Shown: one piece after another, positions 35,458 to 43,382 of the stretch | Numbering within the stretch: position 1 is the first letter of the stretch | How the letters are laid out: each line of letters begins with the position of its first letter | Origin: Microbulbifer agarilyticus | Lineage (GTDB): Bacteria; Pseudomonadota; Gammaproteobacteria; Pseudomonadales; Cellvibrionaceae | Reading direction: 5' to 3' | Assembly (NCBI RefSeq): GCF_019800665.1 | Contig: NZ_JAHVKO010000005.1 | Span: 248,001-312,000 of the forward strand | DNA length: 64,000 nucleotides | Notes under the pieces: generated by a model | Databases searched by the model: none | What the model was told of the DNA's origin: nothing | The model's input: the letters and a program-made list of their open reading frames with translations, nothing else | Program-made: the position numbers and the translations under genes

Positions 35458-35474
35458 TGGCACGCTATCTGCTT
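35458..35474 (+). promoter_or_regulatory. Sigma54 promoter of the CrcZ-like RNA
   Basis: TGGCACG-N4-CTGCTT: GG at 35459-35460 and GC at 35471-35472, exactly 10 bases apart. Only one base deviates from the TGGCACG-N4-TTGC consensus. Predicted start of transcription at about 35484. Confidence 0.88.
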
Positions 35475-35483
35475 TGTATAGGC

Positions 35484-35886
35484 CAAACAACAAGAACAGC
35501 CAAGAATAATAATAAATGACTGTTAAAGCCCTAATAACAACTGACAATAAGCGGGCGCAACACAATAAAAATAATAACGGGAAGATCGACAATAAAAGCC
35601 AAAGTGATCGAATCCGGAGCAAAATTTGAGCAATAAAAACAATAAAGCTCGCAATAACAATAAAAATAAACAAAAAGTAATAAGAAACAATAATAAAAAT
35701 AAACAATAAGAATAAAGACGAATAACAAGAACAATAACTTGTAGAAGACAACAAAAATAACGACAAGCACGTGACAAACTGACTGATTGTGCCTGGGAGA
35801 GGGTTTGCTGAATAGCAAATTGATAGCGCAAGGAAGCCGCTGCCTTCATACCGAATAAGAATAATTTCTTTCTTTTCTTTATTTCA
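35484..35886 (+). ncRNA. CrcZ-like Hfq-sequestering small RNA (predicted)
   Basis: About 400 bases between cbrB and pcnB, the position of crcZ in Pseudomonas. From 35485 to about 35770 the plus strand is almost free of T-rich or GC-rich sequence and is built from runs of AAN triplets: at least nine runs of three to six such triplets (for example AAT-AAC-AAG-AAC-AAT-AAC near 35724). Such ARN repeats bind the distal face of Hfq. In Pseudomonas CrcZ carries a handful of these CA motifs and titrates Hfq/Crc to relieve catabolite repression. The 3' end is uncertain: a weak AU hairpin and a pyrimidine tract at 35862-35885. No protein frame on either strand is credible. The assignment rests on synteny, promoter type and motif content. 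Confidence 0.82.
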
Positions 35887-36107
35887 CTCGATGCACTTTG
35901 ATGCTGGACCCCATTGGATTGGGCCCGGCAGCTGTGCATTGTGCTGTATGTGTTAGAATCCGCCTCCAAACCGTCTTCCGGACCAGTAGCCGCCGGAGCA
36001 ACCCCGGTTTATCTAGAGTACTTTTAAGCAACCGCTTCAGAGAAAGTACACCGATACAGATACAGCCGCCCCTGCATCAGTGGGCTGCGGACAAAACAGA
36101 TAGCCGT

Positions 36108-37583
36108 ATGTTCAATACCCTGATCAGCCGTATCAAGCGCTGGCACGACAAGTCGAAGTCCGCCGAAGGTGATTCCACAGCGGAATCCAGCCGGCCAGAC
36201 ACCACCCCATCACGCGGCCCTCGCCCACCCAGCCCCGGGCGCAAGAAATCCAAACGCTCCAACAATACCCGCACCGTGGTTCCCCGCGGCGATCATTGCC
36301 TGTCTCGGCGCGACGTAAGCCGCGCGGCACTGACGGTAATGAAACGCCTGCAGGAAGCCGGATTTGAGGCCTATATCGTCGGCGGTGGTGTACGCGACCT
36401 GCTGCTGGGCGGCCACCCCAAGGACTTTGACGTCGCCACCGATGCCACCCCGGAGCAGGCCAAGCAGCTGTTTCGCGGGGCGCGCATTGTCGGGCGCCGC
36501 TTCCGTATCCTCCACGCCCGCATCGGCCGTGAAGTGATCGAGGTAACCACCTTCCGCGGCCATCACAGTGATGGTGAGGCCCACGAGGCGCAACAGTCCG
36601 AACACGGCATGCTGCTGCGGGACAATGTCTACGGCGATCTGGAGAGCGATGCAGTACGCAGGGACTTCACCGTCAACGCGCTCTACTACACCACCAACGG
36701 TTTCGAAATTCACGACTACACCGGCGGTATTCAGGACATCGAGCAACGGCTGATCCGCATGATCGGCGACCCAGAAACCCGCTATAAAGAAGACCCGGTG
36801 CGCATGCTGCGCGCGGTGCGCTTTGCCGCCAAGCTGGGTTTCGACATTGAACCCGGCACAGCTGCGCCGCTGCACAAACTGGCTCCGCTGCTGCGTAACA
36901 TTGCCCCGGCCCGCCTGTTCGATGAAGTCCTCAAGCTGTTGATGAGCGGCAATGGCGAGCGCACCTTCGAACTGCTGCGCGAATACGAGTTATGGCCGCA
37001 CCTGTTCCCCGACAACGCGCGCATGCTCGATAACCCGGAAGCCCTGGCGCTCACCCGCCAAGCCCTGCGCAATACCGATACCCGCATCCGTTCCGACCAA
37101 CGTGTCACGCCCGCGTTCCTTTACGCAGCGCTGCTGTGGCCCGCGGTCAACAGCGAACAGAAGTTCCTGACTGAAAAAGGCATTCCTCCGGTGCCGGCCC
37201 TGGCGCAGGCCGCGCAAAAAATTACCAGTGCACAACTGGTACACACGGCGATTCCCAAGCGTTTCTCCATGCCCATGCGGGAAATCTGGGACATGCAATC
37301 CCGCCTGCCGCGCCGCGGTGGCGAACGTGCGTTCCGCCTGATGGAGCACCCGCGTTTCCGCGCCGCGTACGACTTCCTGTTACTGCGCGAAGACAGCGGC
37401 GAGATCCCTTCCGGGCTGGGCCAATGGTGGACAGAGTTCCAGCAACAGGACGAAGAGCAGCGCTTGCAAATGGTTCGTGACGTTCCCAGAAACGGGCCGC
37501 GCGGCAGCAAAAGCCGTGGCCGTCGCAACCGCGGTGGTCGCCGCAACCGCACCAACAAGGGCGGCGAACGCCCGTCAAATTGA
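36108..37583 (+). CDS. pcnB: Poly(A) polymerase I PcnB
   Basis: Adds poly(A) tails to RNA 3' ends and so promotes decay. The 491-residue protein has a disordered basic N-terminus (KRWHDKSKSAEGDS ... GRKKSKRSNN), the nucleotidyltransferase signature GGGVRDLLLGG with the DFDVATDA aspartates, GRRFRILHARIG, RRDFTVNALYY, and a C-terminal Arg/Gly/Asn-rich tail (RGRRNRGGRRNRTNKGG) typical of RNA binding. The frame is open to 35898, but ATG 36108 gives the usual start; its ribosome-binding site is weak. No strong terminator separates it from the CrcZ-like RNA, so readthrough is possible. Confidence 0.95.
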   Translation: MFNTLISRIKRWHDKSKSAEGDSTAESSRPDTTPSRGPRPPSPGRKKSKRSNNTRTVVPRGDHCLSRRDVSRAALTVMKRLQEAGFEAYIVGGGVRDLLLGGHPKDFDVATDATPEQAKQLFRGARIVGRRFRILHARIGREVIEVTTFRGHHSDGEAHEAQQSEHGMLLRDNVYGDLESDAVRRDFTVNALYYTTNGFEIHDYTGGIQDIEQRLIRMIGDPETRYKEDPVRMLRAVRFAAKLGFDIEPGTAAPLHKLAPLLRNIAPARLFDEVLKLLMSGNGERTFELLREYELWPHLFPDNARMLDNPEALALTRQALRNTDTRIRSDQRVTPAFLYAALLWPAVNSEQKFLTEKGIPPVPALAQAAQKITSAQLVHTAIPKRFSMPMREIWDMQSRLPRRGGERAFRLMEHPRFRAAYDFLLLREDSGEIPSGLGQWWTEFQQQDEEQRLQMVRDVPRNGPRGSKSRGRRNRGGRRNRTNKGGERPSN

Positions 37584-37596
37584 GCGGACTTCACAA

Positions 37597-38073
37597 GTGA
37601 CTCGCTGTTATATTGGCCTCGGCAGCAACCTCGCGGACCCCGCCGGGCAGCTGCGTAGTGCACTGAACGCCATGGCCGAAATCGCGCACACCCGGTTGAT
37701 CGAGAGCTCTCCGTTTTATACCAGCGCGCCGGTAGGCCCCGGAGAGCAGCCAGATTATGTGAACGCCGTAGCGGCGCTGGATACCGATCTAAGCGCGGAA
37801 GCGTTATTGGATGCACTGCAAGCCATTGAGAATGCGCACGGTCGTGAACGCACGGTGCGTTGGGGAGCGCGGACCCTGGACCTGGATGTGTTGCTGTTTG
37901 GCAACCACACCCTGGCGACCGACCGCCTGAGCGTACCGCATCCGCGCATTCCAGAACGAAATTTTGTGCTGGTTCCACTGGCCGATGTGGCTCCGGATCT
38001 CGTGATGCCCGACGGCACACCACTGCATGCCCTGCTTGACCAGTGTCCAGCCAACCGGTTACACCGACTGTAA
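37597..38073 (+). CDS. folK: HPPK, 6-hydroxymethyl-7,8-dihydropterin pyrophosphokinase
   Basis: Transfers pyrophosphate from ATP to hydroxymethyl-dihydropterin in folate synthesis. The 158-residue protein begins CYIGLGSNLADP, has PFYTSAPVGPGEQPDYVNAVAAL and the signature RWGARTLDLDVLLFGN with the metal-binding DLD, then HPRIPERNFVLVPLADVAP. GTG 37597 was chosen since an earlier start would lie in pcnB. It follows pcnB by 13 bases. Confidence 0.96.
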   Translation: MTRCYIGLGSNLADPAGQLRSALNAMAEIAHTRLIESSPFYTSAPVGPGEQPDYVNAVAALDTDLSAEALLDALQAIENAHGRERTVRWGARTLDLDVLLFGNHTLATDRLSVPHPRIPERNFVLVPLADVAPDLVMPDGTPLHALLDQCPANRLHRL

Positions 38074-38100
38074 CCGGGGAACCTAAAAGGAGTAACCTCG

Positions 38101-38820
38101 GTGAGTAATTTTCCCGCGTCCGACGCCCCCTCTTCCGACGATTACCGTGCCGAAAACCTTTCCCACGAGATCGATTTGAACGGTCGGGACTTGCCGCGCT
38201 TTATTGCGGTAGAGGGCAATATCGGTGTGGGTAAAACCACCCTGGCAAAGCGCCTGGCGGCCACGTTCAATTACGATACCCTGCTGGAGCTGCCGGAAGA
38301 CAACCCCTTCCTCGAGCGGTTCTACCGCGACCCCAAAAGCGCGGCCCTGCCGACACAGTTGCACTTTTTGCTGCAACGCTCGCAGCAAATCCAGGCCCTG
38401 CGCCAGGACGATATGTTCAAACCGGTGCGGGTAGCAGATTTCCTGATCGAGAAAGACCAGCTGTTTGCCGAGGTCACCCTCGACAGCGACGAACTGCAGC
38501 TCTACCGCCAGGTATACCAGCACCTCACCCTCGAAGCTCCGAAACCCGACCTGGTGATCTACCTGCAGGCGCCGCTGAATGTATTGCAGGAGCGTATTCA
38601 CAAGCGCGGTATCAGCGCAGAGCGCAGCATCAGTAACGAGTACCTGAGCACCCTCAACGAGGCGTACACCAAGTTCTTCCACTACTACGACCAGGCACCG
38701 CTGCTCATCGTCAACTGCGCGGAAATCGACATCGTCGACCAGCAAGAAGACTATCAACAGCTGGTGGAATACCTGCTGAACGTAAAAAGCGGCCGGCATT
38801 ACTACAATCCAGGCAAGTAA
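38101..38820 (+). CDS. Deoxynucleoside kinase (dGK/dAK-like)
   Basis: A 239-residue kinase of the dNK family that phosphorylates deoxynucleosides in salvage. The P-loop EGNIGVGKTT lies at about residues 38-47, followed by LLELPEDNPFLERFYRDP, the substrate helix RSQQIQALRQDD, the DRS-type region near RVADFLIEKDQLFAE and the lid KRGISAERSISNEYL. The GTG start at 38101 is preceded by AAAGGAG. It sits between folK and panB with short gaps, likely the same operon. Which deoxynucleoside it prefers cannot be read from the sequence. Confidence 0.9.
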   Translation: MSNFPASDAPSSDDYRAENLSHEIDLNGRDLPRFIAVEGNIGVGKTTLAKRLAATFNYDTLLELPEDNPFLERFYRDPKSAALPTQLHFLLQRSQQIQALRQDDMFKPVRVADFLIEKDQLFAEVTLDSDELQLYRQVYQHLTLEAPKPDLVIYLQAPLNVLQERIHKRGISAERSISNEYLSTLNEAYTKFFHYYDQAPLLIVNCAEIDIVDQQEDYQQLVEYLLNVKSGRHYYNPGK

Positions 38821-38888
38821 CCCAGCCAAGCCTCCACAGTACCATTAGAGAAGTCCGGGCCTATGCGCCCGCAAAGCGAGAACACAAC

Positions 38889-39704
38889 ATGCCCTACGGA
38901 TCCCAAGAGCTGAGCAAGCCCGTTACGGTACAAACGCTGCGCAAAATGAAGGCCGACGGTGAAAAGTTTATCTGTGTCGCCCTCTACGACGCCCCCATGG
39001 CGGCGATGGCGCAAAAAACGGGCGTCGAAACCCTGCTGATTGGCGACTCGCTTGGCATGACCGTATTGGGATACGACAGCACTATCCCGGTCACCATGGA
39101 GCAGATGATCTATCACGTGGAGGCGGTGGCGCGGGGCAACAAGAAGTCCCTGATCATGGGCGACCTGCCCTTTATGACCTACGCCACACCGGAGCAGGCA
39201 CTGACCAATGCCACGCGCATCATGCAGGCCGGTGCCCATATGGTGAAGATTGAGGGCGGCGCCTGGCTCGCACCGACGGTCAAAATGCTCACCGAGCGCG
39301 GTATCCCGGTGTGTGCCCACCTTGGGCTTACCCCGCAATCGGTACACAAGCTGGGCGGTTTCCGTGTACAGGGCCGCGACGACGACCGCGCCGGTGAGAT
39401 TCTCGATGACGCAGTACAACTGGACGAGGCTGGAGCAGACCTGCTGGTGCTCGAGTGTGTCCCCACGGAACTCGGCAAACGCATTACCGAAACCGTCACC
39501 ATGCCCACCATCGGAATCGGCGCCGGTCCCCATACCGATGCCCAGGTACTGGTGATCAACGACATTCTCGGCCTAACGGAAAAGCCACCAAAATTCTCCA
39601 AGAACTTCCTAGTGGAAGCCGGCGACATCCCCGGTGCGCTACGCAAGTACGCGGAAGATGTGAAGAATGGCATTTTCCCGGACACGGACCACAGTTTTAG
39701 TTAA
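38889..39704 (+). CDS. panB: Ketopantoate hydroxymethyltransferase PanB
   Basis: First enzyme of pantothenate synthesis: 2-oxoisovalerate plus methylene-THF gives ketopantoate. The 271-residue protein has VALYDAPMAAMAQKTGVETL, GDSLGMTVLGYDSTIPVT, the KIEGGAW catalytic stretch, HLGLTPQSVHKLGGF and TIGIGAGPHTDAQVLVI. All active-site motifs are intact. panC, its usual partner, does not follow; a thioesterase gene does. AGCGAGAA lies before the ATG. Confidence 0.97.
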   Translation: MPYGSQELSKPVTVQTLRKMKADGEKFICVALYDAPMAAMAQKTGVETLLIGDSLGMTVLGYDSTIPVTMEQMIYHVEAVARGNKKSLIMGDLPFMTYATPEQALTNATRIMQAGAHMVKIEGGAWLAPTVKMLTERGIPVCAHLGLTPQSVHKLGGFRVQGRDDDRAGEILDDAVQLDEAGADLLVLECVPTELGKRITETVTMPTIGIGAGPHTDAQVLVINDILGLTEKPPKFSKNFLVEAGDIPGALRKYAEDVKNGIFPDTDHSFS

Positions 39705-39757
39705 GGCTCACACACCGGCTGGCGACCGGTACCACGAGAAATCACAGGAAAAGTAGT

Positions 39758-40573
39758 ATGGATTTCGAGACCACATTGAATGTCGCGCGCCGCGATGCGC
39801 CAGCGCAGATTCCGGCAGGCTGGAGCCAGGGACGAGCAACCTTTGGCGGCATGGTGGCCGCGGTTCTGTACCAACCACTGGAATCTGCATTGGAACAAGC
39901 GTGTGGTGATACCGCACCGCAAACGCACCTTCGCTCATTGACGTTCTCTTTCGTGGCACCGGCAGCCGCAGGCGCGCTGGACACATCGGTACGCGTGCTG
40001 CGCGCCGGACGCTCCGCGGTACAAATGGAAGCCCATGCGTCGCAGGGCGAACAGGTGACCACCGCTGTACTGGCGAGCTTTGGCAAGCCCCGCGAGTCCG
40101 CGGTTTCTGTCGGCACCGGCGCTGCACCGGAATTCCCGGCGCCAGAGGCCTGCGAAGCCCTGCCCTACATCGAAGGGCTGGTCCCAGAGTTTTCGCAACA
40201 CTTTGATTACCGGCTGGGCGAAGGCGCCATGCCATTTACCGGCAGCGATGAAGGGCGCATCGGTGGCTGGATCCGTTTCAAAAGTGAAAATAGCGGCCCG
40301 GTCAGCACGGGGCACCTGCTGGCACTGATCGACGCCTGGCCACCGGCTGTGCTTTCACTGGTCACCACCCTGTCCCCCGCCAGCACTTTGACCTGGACCG
40401 TGGAACTTATGCCCGCTGCCCACGACCTCGAGGCAAACTGCAACGACTGGTGGCAGTACCTGGCGGAAGTAGAGCAGGCGGAAGACGGCTATGCGGTGAT
40501 TGGCGCACGCCTGTGGGATGCGCGCGGTCGCCTGATTGCGCTGTCGCGACAGACGGTAACAATCTTCGGCTGA
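39758..40573 (+). CDS. Acyl-CoA thioesterase, double hot-dog (TesB-like)
   Basis: A 271-residue protein with two fused hot-dog halves. The N-terminal half shows GWSQGRATFGGMVAAVLYQPL, LRSLTFSFVAPAAAG and VRVLRAGRSAVQMEAHASQ; the C-terminal half has DEGRIGGWIRF, LLALIDAWPPAVLS and TWTVELMP, with the Asp in ALIDAWPPA at the TesB catalytic place. It probably hydrolyses medium or long acyl-CoA. The gene starts 53 bases after panB on the same strand and is convergent with zntB. Confidence 0.88.
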   Translation: MDFETTLNVARRDAPAQIPAGWSQGRATFGGMVAAVLYQPLESALEQACGDTAPQTHLRSLTFSFVAPAAAGALDTSVRVLRAGRSAVQMEAHASQGEQVTTAVLASFGKPRESAVSVGTGAAPEFPAPEACEALPYIEGLVPEFSQHFDYRLGEGAMPFTGSDEGRIGGWIRFKSENSGPVSTGHLLALIDAWPPAVLSLVTTLSPASTLTWTVELMPAAHDLEANCNDWWQYLAEVEQAEDGYAVIGARLWDARGRLIALSRQTVTIFG

Positions 40574-40600
40574 TTGCGGGCCAGGATTCGTCAGCAACGT

Positions 40601-41569
40601 TTACAGCCATTTTCTCCAGCGAAATGCCACCAGCTGCAACACAACAGTGACAACCAGCAGCACGCTGAAAATAATAAACGCTTGGGGGTTTTCCGAACCG
40701 GGAATCCCCCCGACATTAACCCCCAGTAACCCGGTAAAGAAGCTCAGCGGTAAAAAAACCGCAGCAATAATCGACAGTAAATACATCCGGTTGTTGAGCT
40801 GCTCAGAGATGCGGCTGGCCAATTCCTCCTGGGTGACAGCCGCACGATCGCGGATCTCATCAATATCCTCGATATGCCGCAACAAACGATCGCTGACTTC
40901 ACGCAGCTGCATTTGATCCCGCTTACTTATCCACGGCCGCCTCTCCGCCATAAGATGGGTCAGCGCGTCACGTTGCGGAGTGAGGTAGCGACGCAGGGTA
41001 ATGGTTTGCTTGCGCAAAACGGCGAGATCTGACCTCAAGTCGGCACTATCGCCGGCGACAACCCGATCTTCCAGCCCATCCATCGCATCTTCAAAGCTGT
41101 CCACCGTGTGCCCCATGTGCCACACCAGCAGTCCCGCTAATTCGAACAGCACTCCCGCACTCGTCGTTGGGCCACGGCCGCGCTCCAGTTGCTCTCGCAG
41201 GTCTCTGACTGCAAGCAGCGGTCGCTTGCGGGTGGTGATAATTCTCGACTCTTCGACCCACAGGCGCAGCGACACCAGGTCTTCCTGCTCAGATTCGGGA
41301 TCAAGATTGACGCCGCGCAAGGCTATCAGCAGTCCATCGCCAACGGCTGTGCTTCGCGGCCGCGTCTCTTCCGTCAACAGGGCCGCAGCCACCAGGGGAT
41401 CGAGTTGGGCGGTATCTGATACCCACGACTGCGCCTGTGCGTCGGAATAATCCAAATGCACCCACAGGCTGCCCTGAGCAGGCTTCCAGGCATCAACTTC
41501 AGCCCAGGTTAGATTGCGGGCACCGCCCTTACCGTCCAGAAGGTATGCGTGAATCAATCCGTTGTTCAT
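40601..41569 (-). CDS. zntB: CorA-family metal transporter, ZntB-like
   Basis: A 322-residue CorA-superfamily channel with a long cytosolic N-domain (LWVHLDYSDAQAQSWV, TEETRPRSTAVGDGLLI), a stalk helix and two C-terminal helices. The pore signature, GMN in CorA, reads GVN here (FFTGLLGVNVGGIPGSENP); GIN/GVN with VGGIPG is typical of ZntB, which moves Zn2+. GTG 41575 is possible, but AAGAGGTG before ATG 41569 decided the start. It lies 14 bases after the mutarotase gene, likely one transcript. Confidence 0.9.
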   Translation of the reverse strand: MNNGLIHAYLLDGKGGARNLTWAEVDAWKPAQGSLWVHLDYSDAQAQSWVSDTAQLDPLVAAALLTEETRPRSTAVGDGLLIALRGVNLDPESEQEDLVSLRLWVEESRIITTRKRPLLAVRDLREQLERGRGPTTSAGVLFELAGLLVWHMGHTVDSFEDAMDGLEDRVVAGDSADLRSDLAVLRKQTITLRRYLTPQRDALTHLMAERRPWISKRDQMQLREVSDRLLRHIEDIDEIRDRAAVTQEELASRISEQLNNRMYLLSIIAAVFLPLSFFTGLLGVNVGGIPGSENPQAFIIFSVLLVVTVVLQLVAFRWRKWL

Positions 41570-41583
41570 CAGCACCTCTTGGT

Positions 41584-42447
41584 TTAGCGGGTGAGCTCCA
41601 GACGGGCGCCCGCTGTCTCACCCGCTGCAAGCTGCCAGCTATTCGCAAAAGCGTTGCCGTGTTCCACACAGACAAACCCCGTGTAATGCGGACCGACGTC
41701 GGCCATTGTGGCAGCGAGCTCTGCACCTGGGTTCCAGGTAATGACGGTGTGGCAGTTTTCACTGCGGGTATGAATTGGATTCGGGGTCAAGATAGTCTGC
41801 TCGGCGGGCGCCTGCTCAAAGACACGGTCAATCTCACCGGAAAAGTTCAGATTCCCCTCGAGAAGGTCGCGGGAAAAGCCCGTGGTCTTATCCAGATATT
41901 CAACCCCGGACAATCCCTCTACCTGCACGGTATTGACGTCATCCACAGCGAAATAGCTGTGTAGCGCCCAACTGTATTCCGCGGCAACCTCAGCGGTATT
42001 GGTCAGCTCAAGGTCGAACGTCAACGCCTCGCCCAGGCCAATAGTAAGCGAACAGTGGAAACTCGGCGCAAAGACTTCGTCGCCTGGGTGAGAAAAAGAC
42101 AGCCGCAACAACACACGACCATCCTCCTGTTGCTCGCTGCTATCCAGCGTCCAGGACTGGCCACGCACTAATCCATGCTTGGGTTTCGAGGGATCTGCGC
42201 GGTTTTCTCCAAACCACGGCAGGCACACGGGCACGCCACCGCGCACGGCGCTACCGGGCGCAAACCCCGCAGCCGGGCTCAGCCATAACAGCGGCGCGCG
42301 ATCACGCGCGGTAAATTCGAGAACCTGGGCGCCTTGCACCGCAATCACCGCCCGGCATAACGCGGTTTCCACCAGCAACAGGTCCAGACCGGGTTTGCCG
42401 TAAAGCGCACCGCTATCGGTATAACTCAGGTAATTGGTTGCAACCAC
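41584..42447 (-). CDS. D-hexose-6-phosphate mutarotase (YeaD family)
   Basis: A 287-residue aldose-1-epimerase-fold enzyme that interconverts anomers of glucose-6-phosphate. Recognisable are VLEFTARDRAPLLWLSP, RGGVPVCLPWFGENR, KPKHGLVRGQSW with the catalytic histidine, HSYFAVDDV and the late glutamate in GFVCVEHGNAF. The length fits YeaD. The start is a GTG at 42447 with GGAG upstream. Probably in one transcript with zntB, although the two functions have no clear link. Confidence 0.9.
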   Translation of the reverse strand: MVATNYLSYTDSGALYGKPGLDLLLVETALCRAVIAVQGAQVLEFTARDRAPLLWLSPAAGFAPGSAVRGGVPVCLPWFGENRADPSKPKHGLVRGQSWTLDSSEQQEDGRVLLRLSFSHPGDEVFAPSFHCSLTIGLGEALTFDLELTNTAEVAAEYSWALHSYFAVDDVNTVQVEGLSGVEYLDKTTGFSRDLLEGNLNFSGEIDRVFEQAPAEQTILTPNPIHTRSENCHTVITWNPGAELAATMADVGPHYTGFVCVEHGNAFANSWQLAAGETAGARLELTR

Positions 42448-42532
42448 AGGGAAACTCCATCTTCAGTTTGTTGCTGGCAAATTATTGCGGGACAAGCGCG
42501 ACGGGGAATGCGCAGAATCTTGGCCGGGAGCC

Positions 42533-43366
42533 TTAGTCTATCGTCTCCGCAGGGGCGTTTGCTATTTGCACGCCATCCCGCGGTGGCGATGCAATATCGG
42601 TCGAGCTGATCTGAAGCCAGTCGAAGCCTTCCTGCTGGCAGGCAAAAATGCAGTTAGCCGCGCTGGCGGCAGCATCAGACAGGGCCGCACGCGCGAGATC
42701 GAGGCTGTTGTTCTTTTCGCTGATATGCGCCACAACGAGGTGCTGCAGGTGGTCGCTGCCGACCCGCTGTAGAAAACCTGCCGCCTGTTGATTGCTCAGG
42801 TGGCCGTAGGCACCGCCCACGCGACGCTTCAACGAGGGCGGATATGGGCCCTGCGCCAGCATTTGTGGGTCATGATTGGCTTCCAGTACCAGCGCATCGC
42901 AGTCGCCAAAGTGGGACTCTACATGGGGGGTAATGGTGCCCAAGTCGGTAAGTAGACCGAGACTGCTGCCACGGCTGCGAAACACAAACTGTGCGGCCTC
43001 GCGAGCATCGTGGGGGACGGCCACCGGGGTGACCTGAATATCCCCGATCACGAATGGCTGGTGCCCTTCGATCAGGTGAACCTGCGGCAAGGTACCGATA
43101 TCCCGCGCGCGCAGGGTGCCCGGCGTCAGATATACCGGCAGGCGGTACTTGCGCGCAAGTGGGCCGACGCCGCCCATATGGTCGCTGTGTTCGTGGGTTA
43201 CAAGAATTGCGGAGAGGTCCGCGGGAGAGACACCGAGCCGCGCCATGCGCCGCTCGGTTTCCTTGATGGTGAAACCGCAGTCCACCAACAGGCAGTGATC
43301 ACCACAGGCGACCAGAGTGCCATTGCCCTTACTACCACTACCCAGGGAGGCAAATCGGATCGCCAT
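42533..43366 (-). CDS. Metallo-beta-lactamase-fold hydrolase (YycJ/WalJ-like)
   Basis: A 277-residue MBL-fold protein with SLGSGSKGNGTLV at the start, the metal motif THEHSDHMGGVG (HxHxDH) and further ligands in VAVPHDAREAAQF, LVLEANHDPQML and GHLSNQQA. Relatives are YycJ/WalJ, 5'-3' DNA exonuclease-like enzymes. Third gene of the dapA-bamC-mbl operon, 16 bases behind bamC; the same order occurs in Pseudomonas. Confidence 0.92.
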   Translation of the reverse strand: MAIRFASLGSGSKGNGTLVACGDHCLLVDCGFTIKETERRMARLGVSPADLSAILVTHEHSDHMGGVGPLARKYRLPVYLTPGTLRARDIGTLPQVHLIEGHQPFVIGDIQVTPVAVPHDAREAAQFVFRSRGSSLGLLTDLGTITPHVESHFGDCDALVLEANHDPQMLAQGPYPPSLKRRVGGAYGHLSNQQAAGFLQRVGSDHLQHLVVAHISEKNNSLDLARAALSDAAASAANCIFACQQEGFDWLQISSTDIASPPRDGVQIANAPAETID

Positions 43367-43382
43367 GTCGTTACAGTTTCCG

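Noticed and set aside
35425..35969. Minus-strand frames in the cbrB-pcnB gap rich in Leu, Phe, Ile and Tyr
   Set aside because: They are the complement of the AAN triplet runs, have no ribosome-binding site or domain, and several overlapping frames look alike.
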